Origin: JAKQIM01 sp964633225 | GTDB lineage: Bacteria > Chloroflexota > Anaerolineae > Anaerolineales > UBA4823 | Reading direction: 5' to 3' | Assembly: GCA_964633225.1 (NCBI GenBank) | Contig: CAZWFQ010000011.1 | Location: 1-64,000 of the forward strand | Length of the DNA stretch: 64,000 nt | In this document: positions 23,841 to 33,691 of the stretch, piece after piece | Numbering within the stretch: the first letter of the stretch is position 1 | Layout: the number at the start of each line of letters is the position of its first letter | The notes under the pieces: model-generated | What the model was told of the DNA's origin: nothing | Databases searched by the model: none | Seen by the model: the letters and a program-made list of their open reading frames with translations, nothing else | Made by a program: the position numbers and the translations under genes

Positions 23841-25658
23841 TCAGTCAATCCCGTTGGTTAGATGCTGTACTTCGCGAATGGCTGCATCATCTGCAACCAT
23901 CATTAAGATATCTTCGGCCAGCAGCAGTGTATCGCCGCGGGCAATCAGCACCTGGTCGTTTCGCCGCAGGCTGGCAATGACCGAGTTCTGCGGCCATTCC
24001 ACCTCGCGTACGAGTTTCCCTTCACATAAGGAGCCTGGTTCGATCGTAATTTCTTGTACATCCACGCGCTCGCGCCGGGTCTTCAGGCGTTGTGGTAATG
24101 AATCTCCGGGAACAAACCAAAAAGCATTCCCGCCATTCGTGATCGTGGCATCAATTTCGGCAGAAAGGTTTTCGTATACTTCGTTCGATATCACGCCGTC
24201 TCGTAGCAACCCCATAAACGCGCTGCGCTGCGCCCGCAGGATTTCGCGCCGGGCAATATCCATCTCTTCAGCCTCCAGCGTTGGTGCTGAACGCAGCGAT
24301 TCACGCACGGTTTCTGCCAACAGGGCGAGCTGCTCTTGCAGCTTGGGGCGGATGGTTTCCCAGGTGTGGGTAGAAAGCAGTCCTTCGCGGTAGCGCCGTT
24401 CCAGGTGGCTTTCTGCTGAACGCAGTGCCGTCAGGCGGGCGTGGCGTTTTTCATATTCCACATGTTCTGGATTGCGCAAGATGATCCCCAAGCGGCGAAC
24501 GAGAGGCCGCATGGTTGTTGCCTGAACCAGCAAGTTAAATAAAACCACTCCAAAAGCCATCGTGCGCAGGGCTCCCCGTTCTGGTCCAAAAGAGGCCGGC
24601 AGGCTGAGGGCCAGGGCCAGGCTCAGTGCGCCGCGCAGGCCGCCCCAGGCCAACACGTGCTGCCAACGCGGCGATACTGGCTCTGCCAGGCGGTGCGCCA
24701 GTAAGCTCATCCCATAGACGACGATGACGCGCGCCAGCATAACTGCGCCAATGGCCCATAGGATTGGCTGCCAGGCATCCAGCAGCGCTGGGATGTCCAC
24801 TTCTAATCCGATCAAGAGGAATACCAGGCTGTTTGCCAAAAAGGCAACATATTCCCAAAAATTGAACAAAACGATGCGTGTGGTCGGGCTCATCCCCTGC
24901 GGCCCCAGGTTGCCGTTGATCAGGCCCGCGGCTACCACAGCCAGCACGCCGCTGAAGTGCAGTTGTTCGGCAATCAGGTATGAGCCAAAGGCCAGCACGG
25001 TGGTCAGGGTGGTTTCAATCAGGTAATCATCAATCCGGGCGATCAGGCGTGAGATGGCCCATCCCAAGACCAACCCCACCACAATCCCTCCTACCGAAAT
25101 GCGCACGAAATCGAGAGCGCTCGCGGCCAGGTTGAATTGCCCGGTTGCTATAATCATCAGCATGATGTTGAAAAGCACCAGCGCTGTGCCATCGTTCAAC
25201 AGGCTTTCCCCTTCCACCAGCACGGCCAGCCGCTTTGGCACACCCAGCATGCGAAAAAGTGAAACCACTGCCACGGGGTCGGTAGCTGCAATCAGCGCTC
25301 CAAACGTCAGCGCAACAGGTAAAGCCAGTCCTGTGCCTGCCGAAACGATGCCTCCAACAATCAGCATCGTCAGGATCACACCTGGCACGGCCAAGAGCAA
25401 GATGACGCCCATATTCCGCCGCAGTTCGTTAAAGTTCAAGTGGAAAGCGGCCTCGAACACCAGGGGTGGAACGAACAATGCCAGGATCAATTCGGGGGTC
25501 AATTCGAAGTTGAGCTGTGATTGTGTTGTGAACAGCAGGCCAACGATCACCAGTGCCACGGTATACGGTATTTGCAGGCGGCGCACGGCAATGGCAACCA
25601 GCGAGACGATCAGTAGCAACTCAATGATCAGCGTTTCGGTACTTAGAAATTGTTCCAT
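23841..25658 (-). CDS. CPA1-family Na+/H+ antiporter with C-terminal RCK_C domain
   Basis: The product has 605 residues from MEQFLSTE; an upstream in-frame start reaches the intergenic region and is not supported. The membrane domain has LFVPPLVFEAAFHLNF and the CPA1 hallmark DPVAVVSLFRMLG followed by GESLLNDGTALVLFN. A helical cytoplasmic stretch (about 400-520) links to an RCK_C domain (about 535-600) whose start, ITIEPGSLCEGKLVREVEWP, closely resembles that of the ClC protein. It lies 117 bases before the other antiporter gene and on the same strand, so an operon is plausible. Confidence 0.9.
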   Translation of the reverse strand: MEQFLSTETLIIELLLIVSLVAIAVRRLQIPYTVALVIVGLLFTTQSQLNFELTPELILALFVPPLVFEAAFHLNFNELRRNMGVILLLAVPGVILTMLIVGGIVSAGTGLALPVALTFGALIAATDPVAVVSLFRMLGVPKRLAVLVEGESLLNDGTALVLFNIMLMIIATGQFNLAASALDFVRISVGGIVVGLVLGWAISRLIARIDDYLIETTLTTVLAFGSYLIAEQLHFSGVLAVVAAGLINGNLGPQGMSPTTRIVLFNFWEYVAFLANSLVFLLIGLEVDIPALLDAWQPILWAIGAVMLARVIVVYGMSLLAHRLAEPVSPRWQHVLAWGGLRGALSLALALSLPASFGPERGALRTMAFGVVLFNLLVQATTMRPLVRRLGIILRNPEHVEYEKRHARLTALRSAESHLERRYREGLLSTHTWETIRPKLQEQLALLAETVRESLRSAPTLEAEEMDIARREILRAQRSAFMGLLRDGVISNEVYENLSAEIDATITNGGNAFWFVPGDSLPQRLKTRRERVDVQEITIEPGSLCEGKLVREVEWPQNSVIASLRRNDQVLIARGDTLLLAEDILMMVADDAAIREVQHLTNGID

Positions 25659-25817
25659 TCTGCGCTCAATTCTAATTCTGGATAGGGAGACCGTCAATGC
25701 AAACCCGAGCTTCAGTGCACCCCACGTCCACATCTTCGCCTATCGCGGCATGCACCTGCCGCTCTAACGCATGAACAGGCTGGCGGTTAACAAAACCTGA
25801 TATTGGAGCCCAGATTA

Positions 25818-25846
25818 TTGACAATCCAATTGGTTCACACTACAAT
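25818..25846 (+). promoter_or_regulatory. Promoter of the ArsR-type regulator with palindrome in the spacer
   Basis: TTGACA (25818-25823), a 17-base spacer and TACAAT (25841-25846) form a near-consensus promoter 30 bases before the regulator start. The spacer contains CCAATTGG, a candidate operator half, giving a layout like that of the LacI and PadR genes here. Confidence 0.75.
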
Positions 25847-25876
25847 GCGGATATCCTGATTCAAGCGGCGAAATAG

Positions 25877-26185
25877 ATGACGAATCCCCCAAAAACAGTC
25901 CTTGATGAACACACAGCGGCCCATGTGGCTGAGCTTTTCCGCGCTTTTAGCGATACCAGCCGCGTACGGCTTCTCTCAGCCCTGGTCAGCCAGGAATTGA
26001 ACGTGGGTACCCTGGCCACTCTGGTGGGAATAACTGAATCGGCTATCTCTCATCACCTGCGCAGCCTGCGCCAGATGCACCTGGTTCAGGCGCGCCGGGA
26101 TGGAAAAGAAGTGTATTACCGCATTGATGATGAGCACATCATTGCTTTGTTCCAGCAGGGGATTAAGCACATTCAAGACGGCTAA
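25877..26185 (+). CDS. ArsR-family transcriptional regulator
   Basis: The product has 102 residues with the winged helix-turn-helix of ArsR/SmtB repressors: VAELFRAFSDTSRVRLLSAL, then LVGITESAISHHLRSLRQMHLV and RRDGKEVYYRIDDEHI. The metal-binding ELCVCD motif of arsenic/cadmium sensors is absent (LNVGTL stands there), so it may sense something other than a thiophilic metal or use other sites. It faces the CPA1 antiporter divergently across 218 bases and has no obvious cargo gene downstream, which makes the antiporter its best candidate target. Confidence 0.9.
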   Translation: MTNPPKTVLDEHTAAHVAELFRAFSDTSRVRLLSALVSQELNVGTLATLVGITESAISHHLRSLRQMHLVQARRDGKEVYYRIDDEHIIALFQQGIKHIQDG

Positions 26186-26313
26186 TTATTCTCTGGTACG
26201 CAGGCATTTAGATATGTGCTGACTTTTGGGCTGTGCGGTATGGCTGCGCAGGTGGTGATGGGGGGATTTGTGGCTGCAGCAAGGAGTGCCGCGTTTTTGG
26301 CCGAATTTCGTAG

Positions 26314-26319
26314 TATAAT
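26314..26319 (+). promoter_or_regulatory. -10 box of the RNA-binding-protein leader
   Basis: A consensus TATAAT lies about 150 bases before the RRM gene; no good -35 element is visible 16-18 bases upstream, so this is a moderate call. A start near 26326 would yield a leader that meets the terminator at 26356 after about 60 bases. Confidence 0.45.
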
Positions 26320-26355
26320 AAAGGTTGACGAATTCCAGTTTTGCGCTCGAGTTTT

Positions 26356-26389
26356 AGCCGCCATTCTGCATCGAATGGCGGCTTTTTTT
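26356..26389 (+). terminator. Intrinsic terminator/attenuator in the RRM-gene leader
   Basis: A perfect 11-bp stem (26356-26366 with 26373-26383, AGCCGCCATTC against its complement), a 6-base loop and a run of seven T make a strong intrinsic terminator. It lies upstream of the RRM gene and about 170 bases after the ArsR gene, so it acts either as an attenuator of the RRM mRNA, as the end of a short RNA, or as a distant ArsR terminator. Confidence 0.85.
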
Positions 26390-26472
26390 CTCACTGCCGA
26401 CCCTGGAAAACCATTTACCGACTGTTGCGCAGCTGAAAAGCAGCCAATGGCCGTACAAAAAAAGGAAATCAA

Positions 26473-26766
26473 ATGGATACGAAGTTATATGTAGGAAACC
26501 TGTCTTATAACACTACCGAAGAAGGCCTGCGCGCGGCCTTTGCCCAGGCGGGCACGGTGGTTGCAGTGGATATGATCAAGGATCGTGACAGCGGGATGAT
26601 GAAGGGTTTTGCCTTTGTGACCATGAGCACTCAAGAAGAGGCCGAGAATGCGATCAAAGCCTTGAACGAGAAAACGCTGGATGATCGCTCCATCAAAGTG
26701 AACATTGCCCGGCCGCGTGAAGAACGCCCGCGCAACAGTGGCTATGGCGGCGGACGCCGCTATTAA
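26473..26766 (+). CDS. RRM-domain RNA-binding protein
   Basis: The product has 97 residues and consists of one RNA-recognition motif: RNP2 KLYVGNLSY (residues 4-12) and RNP1 KGFAFVTM (about 44-51), with a Gly/Arg-rich tail (NSGYGGGRRY). This is the small Rbp type known from cyanobacteria and other bacteria, where members bind RNA and are often cold-induced. The ATG follows AAAGGAAATCAA. The long untranslated leader with a terminator suggests post-initiation control. No operon partner is apparent. Confidence 0.93.
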   Translation: MDTKLYVGNLSYNTTEEGLRAAFAQAGTVVAVDMIKDRDSGMMKGFAFVTMSTQEEAENAIKALNEKTLDDRSIKVNIARPREERPRNSGYGGGRRY

Positions 26767-26812
26767 ACCAGTTTTGTAATCAATTGGGGGTGGTCTAAAA
26801 AGTAGGATTTGG

Positions 26813-26850
26813 GAGAGCGACTCCCTCCAGGTATGGGGGGCGTCGCTCTC
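26813..26850 (+). other. Strong hairpin upstream of the CarD-like gene
   Basis: A 9-bp perfect stem (26813-26821 with 26842-26850, GAGAGCGAC against its complement) continues inward through a C-rich/G-rich pairing to a small loop. No T-run follows, so it is a leader structure or a Rho-linked end for the RRM mRNA rather than a classical terminator. Confidence 0.6.
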
Positions 26851-26889
26851 AAAAATCTTGGGTTTTCTAGTCTGGCAAAAAGGAGGAAG

Positions 26890-27366
26890 ATGAGTTTTCA
26901 GATAGGTGACAAGGTTATTCACTGCACCTTTGGCCTGGGTGAAATTGTGAACATCGAAGAAAAGATCATCCATGGCCAACTGGCGAACTGCTATGTGGTG
27001 CTCATCAAAGATTTGACAACCTGGATCCCGATCAATGATCAGCAGCGGCAGACACTGCGCCTGCCTACCCCGCCAGAAGAATTTGAGCGCCTCTCTGCTA
27101 TTCTATCCAGCCCGGGTGAGGCTTTGCTGGATGACCGGGTGCAGCGTAAAGATCAGCTGCTGGCGCAGATAAAAGATGGGCAATTGGCGTCCATCTGCCG
27201 GGTTGTGCGTGACATGACCCATTATAAGCGCACCAAGAAACTAAATGAACAAGAGAACTCGCTCCTTGAGCGGGCGATTAATTCACTGCTCACCGAATGG
27301 ACTTATTCAAAGGGCATATCTTTGGCCCAGGCACGAGATGCATTAACGAACCTGCTCGGTACGTGA
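26890..27366 (+). CDS. CarD-like transcription regulator (CarD_TRCF domain)
   Basis: The product has 158 residues from MSFQIGDKV; AGGAGG three bases before the ATG supports this start over a longer one. The N-terminal Tudor-like RNA-polymerase-interacting domain has FQIGDKVIHCTFGLGEIVNIEEK and WIPINDQQRQTLRLP, and the C-terminal helical domain (about 60-155) includes IKDGQLASICRVVRDM, as in CarD/CdnL. Such proteins bind the RNA polymerase beta subunit and stabilise open promoters. Its C-terminal coding end overlaps a strong hairpin (27348-27378). Confidence 0.88.
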   Translation: MSFQIGDKVIHCTFGLGEIVNIEEKIIHGQLANCYVVLIKDLTTWIPINDQQRQTLRLPTPPEEFERLSAILSSPGEALLDDRVQRKDQLLAQIKDGQLASICRVVRDMTHYKRTKKLNEQENSLLERAINSLLTEWTYSKGISLAQARDALTNLLGT

Positions 27367-27378
27367 CCGAGCAGGTTC
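27348..27378. terminator. Hairpin at the convergent end of the CarD-like and ATPase genes
   Basis: A perfect 13-bp stem (27348-27360 with 27366-27378, GAACCTGCTCGGT against its complement) with a 5-base loop embeds the CarD-like stop codon. The T-tract afterwards is weak, so it may act as a bidirectional barrier between the converging genes. Confidence 0.65.
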
Positions 27379-27407
27379 TGCCTGGCGCTTATTTTCTCGC
27401 TGCCAAA

Positions 27408-30140
<2,733 letters not shown>

Positions 30141-30424
30141 AAGTTATCTCTGCCTCTACACAACCAGGGATTGGGATCTATCGTTTCTCGTAAGCATCTT
30201 TTTTGCTTTTCTCAGATGCATACTAATTATACCTATGCTTTTAAAAAAGTTGCCCGGAAAAAGTAGATCAGATTTCATTACAAACGTCGCGGATAGGCAC
30301 TATTTCTTACACGTGCCTGGAAATTTAGAGCATGATAAAATCACCTCCAATCTACCAAACCAGGGTTCCCGCCATCCGGGTGGATCGGTGGTCCGAAGGG
30401 TTAATTCAATTAGGAGACTTTCAT
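30141..30424. promoter_or_regulatory. Divergent intergenic region between the Ca2+ ATPase and ord
   Basis: These 284 bases hold the leaders of both divergent genes. On the minus strand TATAAT (complement at 30226-30231) is a candidate -10 for the ATPase. For ord, a TAAAAT at 30336-30341 is the only reasonable -10 and lacks a good -35. A small imperfect inverted repeat (around 30372-30384) is present. No riboswitch motif was recognised. Confidence 0.4.
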
Positions 30425-31468
30425 ATGATGAAGCCAATTCGTGTCCTTCAGTGGGGTCTCGGAGCTATGGGCGGTGGTATGGCCCGCTTAATGCTCGAGA
30501 AACCCGGAATTCAGATCGTAGCCGCCGTGGATGGCCGCCCAGATTATGTGGGCAAAGACCTGGGGGCTGTGCTGGGCGTGGGCAAACAGCTTGGTGTCAC
30601 CGTGACAGATAAGCCCGAGGATGTTCTCAAGAAGGAAAACGTGGATATTGTGATCCTCGCCACCACTTCTTGGACAAAGGAACAAATGCCGACCTTGCGC
30701 CAGGTGATCACGGCGGGCATTAACTGCATTTCGATTGCCGAAGAAATGTCGGATCCTGCCGCCCAGAACCCCGAACTGGCCAAAGAACTTGATGACCTGG
30801 CCAAAAAGAACTGTGTTTCGGTGCTTGGCACGGGCGTTAATCCCGGCTTCGTGCTGGACCTGTTGGTGGTCACCCTTACGGGTGGCTGCCATTCGGTAGA
30901 GCGCATCGAGGCCTCGCGGGTCAATGACTTGAGCCCCTATGGGCCGACCGTGATGAAGACCCAGGGCGTGGGTACCACCCCCGAGGCCTTCAAGGCTGGT
31001 GTGGCTGATGGCTCCATCGTGGGGCATGTCGGTTTCCCCGAATCGATCTATATGATCAGCGAGGCCCTGGGGTTAGGTGTTGATCGCATTGAGCAAAGCC
31101 GCGAACCCATTATCAGCAAAGTCCACCGCGAGACGCCCCATGTGGTGGTGGAGCCTGGCATGGTGGCTGGTTGTGCCCATATTGGGATCGGTTACCGGGG
31201 TGATAAAGAAGTCATCAAGCTCGTCCACCCCCAGCAGATCCATCCGCATCTGGAAAACCAGGATACCGGCGATTACATCAACATTTATGGCAAGCCTGAA
31301 ATTCACATGGCTATCAAGCCTGAGATCGCCGGTGGAATCGCCACCATGGGGATTGCGGTGAACATGATCCCGCATGTGGTGGCTGCCAGTGCCGGTCTGA
31401 AGCGCATGATCGATCTGCCGACCCCCGCCGCTTTGATGGGCGAGTCTGCTTACCGCCGTAACGTATAA
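30425..31468 (+). CDS. ord: 2,4-diaminopentanoate dehydrogenase
   Basis: The product has 347 residues from MMKPIRVLQWGLGAMG; AGGAG eight bases upstream sets the start, and a longer in-frame version is rejected. The Rossmann motif GLGAMGGGMARLML is at residues 11-24 and the C-terminal domain matches the dihydrodipicolinate-reductase-like dehydrogenases of ornithine fermenters. It oxidatively deaminates (2R,4S)-2,4-diaminopentanoate to 2-amino-4-oxopentanoate with NAD(P)+, in the cytoplasm. It is the first gene of the ornithine operon; its identity rests on family resemblance plus unbroken synteny with ortA, ortB, oraS and oraE. Confidence 0.92.
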   Translation: MMKPIRVLQWGLGAMGGGMARLMLEKPGIQIVAAVDGRPDYVGKDLGAVLGVGKQLGVTVTDKPEDVLKKENVDIVILATTSWTKEQMPTLRQVITAGINCISIAEEMSDPAAQNPELAKELDDLAKKNCVSVLGTGVNPGFVLDLLVVTLTGGCHSVERIEASRVNDLSPYGPTVMKTQGVGTTPEAFKAGVADGSIVGHVGFPESIYMISEALGLGVDRIEQSREPIISKVHRETPHVVVEPGMVAGCAHIGIGYRGDKEVIKLVHPQQIHPHLENQDTGDYINIYGKPEIHMAIKPEIAGGIATMGIAVNMIPHVVAASAGLKRMIDLPTPAALMGESAYRRNV

Positions 31469-31498
31469 CCTCGAAGATTGCAACGATTTCCATCCATC

Positions 31499-31533
31499 AG
31501 GCCGGAGACGGGTTACATGCCCGTTTTCGGCCT
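31499..31533 (+). other. Intercistronic hairpin between ord and ortA
   Basis: Fourteen paired bases with two G-U pairs (31499-31512 with 31520-31533) close a 7-base loop in the 102-base ord/ortA gap. No T-run follows. It is more likely an mRNA processing or 3'-stabilising element, setting a higher level for ord, than a full stop for the operon. Confidence 0.6.
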
Positions 31534-31570
31534 ATGGGTAGTTATCATGCTTTGATGGAGAGATGTTTAA

Positions 31571-31876
31571 ATGAAGAATGTATACGAAGAAAGCTCTGTG
31601 ATCCAAACAGGAACATGGGTTGAAATTGAACAGGTGGTTCTCAAGCCTGAGCAGCGTGCCCAAACCCTGCCCGATGATACCAAGTTGGTGCCCTACATGC
31701 TGCGCGTATCGGGCTTTTTGTTGGAAGATGCCCGCCTGGGTCAAGAGGTGCGCATCCGCACCATCATCGGGCGTGAGTTGCAAGGCACCCTGCGCGCGGT
31801 CAATCCCAGCTACAGCCACAGTTTTGGGACTACCGTCTCTGAGTTGTTGACGATTGGCACGGAGGTGGAGCAATGA
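31571..31876 (+). CDS. ortA: 2-amino-4-oxopentanoate thiolase, alpha subunit
   Basis: The product has 101 residues, the usual size of OrtA. The sequence contains WVEIEQVVLKPEQRA, PDDTKLVPYMLRVSGFLL and GTLRAVNPSYSHSFG, a pattern characteristic of this small subunit. Together with OrtB it cleaves 2-amino-4-oxopentanoate with coenzyme A to acetyl-CoA and alanine. Its stop overlaps the ortB start by 4 bases, which fits an obligate complex. The start ATG follows GGAGAG at a suitable distance. Confidence 0.93.
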   Translation: MKNVYEESSVIQTGTWVEIEQVVLKPEQRAQTLPDDTKLVPYMLRVSGFLLEDARLGQEVRIRTIIGRELQGTLRAVNPSYSHSFGTTVSELLTIGTEVEQ

Positions 31877-33288
31877 GCCGGCGCGATATGTCTTATGCGG
31901 CTGTGATGGCGCGCAAAAATGAAATCATGAAGGCCTCGTTGGGGATTGACTATGATGATTTCATCCAAAGCCCAATCGCTTTTGATTATGAACGCATGAT
32001 GCGTGAGACAGGCTACAGCCTGGAAGATATGGTGCGCATTCAGAGCGAGACCAAAGTTGGCAATACGCCGCTGTTTGAGCTGCGCAACCTGACCGAAGCC
32101 GTGCGCAAGATATCAGAGCCTGGCAAGGGTGCGCTCATCCTCGTCAAGGACGAAGCCGCCAATGCCTCGGGCAGCTTCAAGGCCCGGCGCGCCTCCATCA
32201 GCGCTTACGAGGCCTTCAAAAAGGGCTATAAAGGCATGATCGCAGCCACCAGCGGAAATTATGGCGCAGCCGTGGCCTCGCAGGCAGCGCAGCGCGGCCT
32301 GAAGTGCATCATCGTCCAAGAAGTGTTTGACAGCCGTGGGGTGGGCCAGCCAGAGATCGTGGAGAAGGGCCGGGCTTGCGAAGCCTATGGCGCGGAGGTG
32401 CTTAAGCTTTCGGTCGGGCCAGAGCTGTTCTACATGCTGCTGCGCACGCTGGAAGAGACAGGTTTCTTCAACTCCAGCCTTTACACGCCCTTTGGCATTC
32501 GCGGTATTGAGACCCTGGGTACAGAGATTGCCGCTCAGGTGCGGGCCCGCTATGGCAAAGATCCAGATGCCGTAGCCATCACGCACGCCGGCGGGGGCAA
32601 TCTCACCGGCACGGCACGCGGCCTGCTGGCGGCTGGCTGCGATCAGACGCGCATTGTGGCCTGCTCGGTGGATTTGAGTGGTCTGCACATGGCTTCGGAT
32701 CACGATTTCAACCGCAAATCCTTCACCACCGGGCATACCGGTTTCGGCGTGCCTTTTGCCACCTGGCCCGACCGGACGGATGTGCCGCGCAATGCAGCCC
32801 GTTCTTTGCGTTACATGGATGAGTACCAGTTGGTCACCCAGGGTGAGGTGTTTTACGTGACTGAACTGCTCACCAAGCTGGAGGGCCTGGAACGCGGCCC
32901 GGCTGGTAACACCAGCCTGACGGCAGCGGTCACCCTGGCGCGCCAGATGGACCGCGACCAGATTGTGGTGGTGCAAGAAACGGAATATACTGGCGCTGGA
33001 AAGCACCATAACAGCCAGCTTTCCTTCGCCCGCGAGAATGGCATTGAGGTGCGCCGCGGCGATCCCAAGGATAATGTGCCCGGTAAAGCCATTGTCATCC
33101 CCCAGCGCCTAGACCAGGTGTGGGGCAAGGTGCAAGATATGGATAAGTTGTGCCTGTCATACCTGAAGAATGCCGCCAAGGCCTATCCGGTGGCACAGTG
33201 GAATGAAAACGATTATGCCTTCCTGGCGGCTGACCTGAAGAAGGATGTCGCCTGGGTCAAACAGCACGCCCCCGATCTAACAAACTAA
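31873..33288 (+). CDS. ortB: 2-amino-4-oxopentanoate thiolase, beta subunit (PLP enzyme)
   Basis: The product has 471 residues of the fold-type II PLP family related to threonine synthase. The Schiff-base Lys sits in GSFKARRA (about residue 102), the phosphate-binding loop is AATSGNYGAAVA (about 120-131), and a Gly-rich cofactor loop AGGGNLTGTARG lies near 240. It performs the PLP part of thiolytic cleavage giving alanine and acetyl-CoA. In this pathway the alanine is expected to be the D-isomer, which fits the racemase gene at the operon end. Confidence 0.94.
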   Translation: MSRRDMSYAAVMARKNEIMKASLGIDYDDFIQSPIAFDYERMMRETGYSLEDMVRIQSETKVGNTPLFELRNLTEAVRKISEPGKGALILVKDEAANASGSFKARRASISAYEAFKKGYKGMIAATSGNYGAAVASQAAQRGLKCIIVQEVFDSRGVGQPEIVEKGRACEAYGAEVLKLSVGPELFYMLLRTLEETGFFNSSLYTPFGIRGIETLGTEIAAQVRARYGKDPDAVAITHAGGGNLTGTARGLLAAGCDQTRIVACSVDLSGLHMASDHDFNRKSFTTGHTGFGVPFATWPDRTDVPRNAARSLRYMDEYQLVTQGEVFYVTELLTKLEGLERGPAGNTSLTAAVTLARQMDRDQIVVVQETEYTGAGKHHNSQLSFARENGIEVRRGDPKDNVPGKAIVIPQRLDQVWGKVQDMDKLCLSYLKNAAKAYPVAQWNENDYAFLAADLKKDVAWVKQHAPDLTN

Positions 33289-33316
33289 CCCCAGTCTGGC
33301 TTGAATGGAGAGAATT

Positions 33317-33667
33317 ATGACTGCTGAACGCATTGCCCGGTTCGAAGAGCGCCGGGAAGAATTGAAAAAAATGAGTGACGAAGCGCTAAAAGCCCGTTTT
33401 TGGCAGCTTTGCGACCAGGTTGTCGAGCCGATCGTGGGACTTGCGCAAACGCATACCTCCCCGTCCATCGAGCGTTCTGTTTTGCTGCGCATGGGCATCG
33501 ACAGCATCAGCTCGCACGGTGTGGTAGACCGCATCCACGAAGCAGGCCTGTTGGGTAAGGGCGCCGGCCATGTGGTGTTGAAGCTGGCCCAGAAAACCGG
33601 CGTGAACGTGCGCCAGGCCGCCGCAGCCATCCTGGAGGACAAAGATGTCCTCACTGGTTTGTTCTAG
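33317..33667 (+). CDS. oraS: D-ornithine 4,5-aminomutase, small subunit
   Basis: The product has 116 residues from MTAERIARF; GGAGAG just upstream makes this ATG the better start than one four codons earlier. Characteristic stretches are RFEERREELKKMSDEALKARFW and RSVLLRMGIDSISSHGVV. OraS associates with OraE in the adenosylcobalamin- and PLP-dependent migration of the terminal amino group of D-ornithine to C4, giving 2,4-diaminopentanoate. It lies between ortB and oraE as in Clostridium-type ornithine operons. Confidence 0.93.
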   Translation: MTAERIARFEERREELKKMSDEALKARFWQLCDQVVEPIVGLAQTHTSPSIERSVLLRMGIDSISSHGVVDRIHEAGLLGKGAGHVVLKLAQKTGVNVRQAAAAILEDKDVLTGLF

Positions 33668-33691
33668 GCCTGGTTTTGGAGAGAGAGTACA

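Noticed and set aside
22735..24393. A 552-codon open frame on the plus strand, antisense to the two antiporter genes
   Set aside because: It spans the ends of two well-supported minus-strand genes plus their gap, has Ser/Pro/Arg-rich composition typical of shadow frames in GC-rich DNA, and no recognisable domain or ribosome site.
30141..30424. A riboswitch upstream of ord
   Set aside because: I looked for cobalamin, T-box and lysine motifs in the leader because of the pathway, but found none of their conserved cores.
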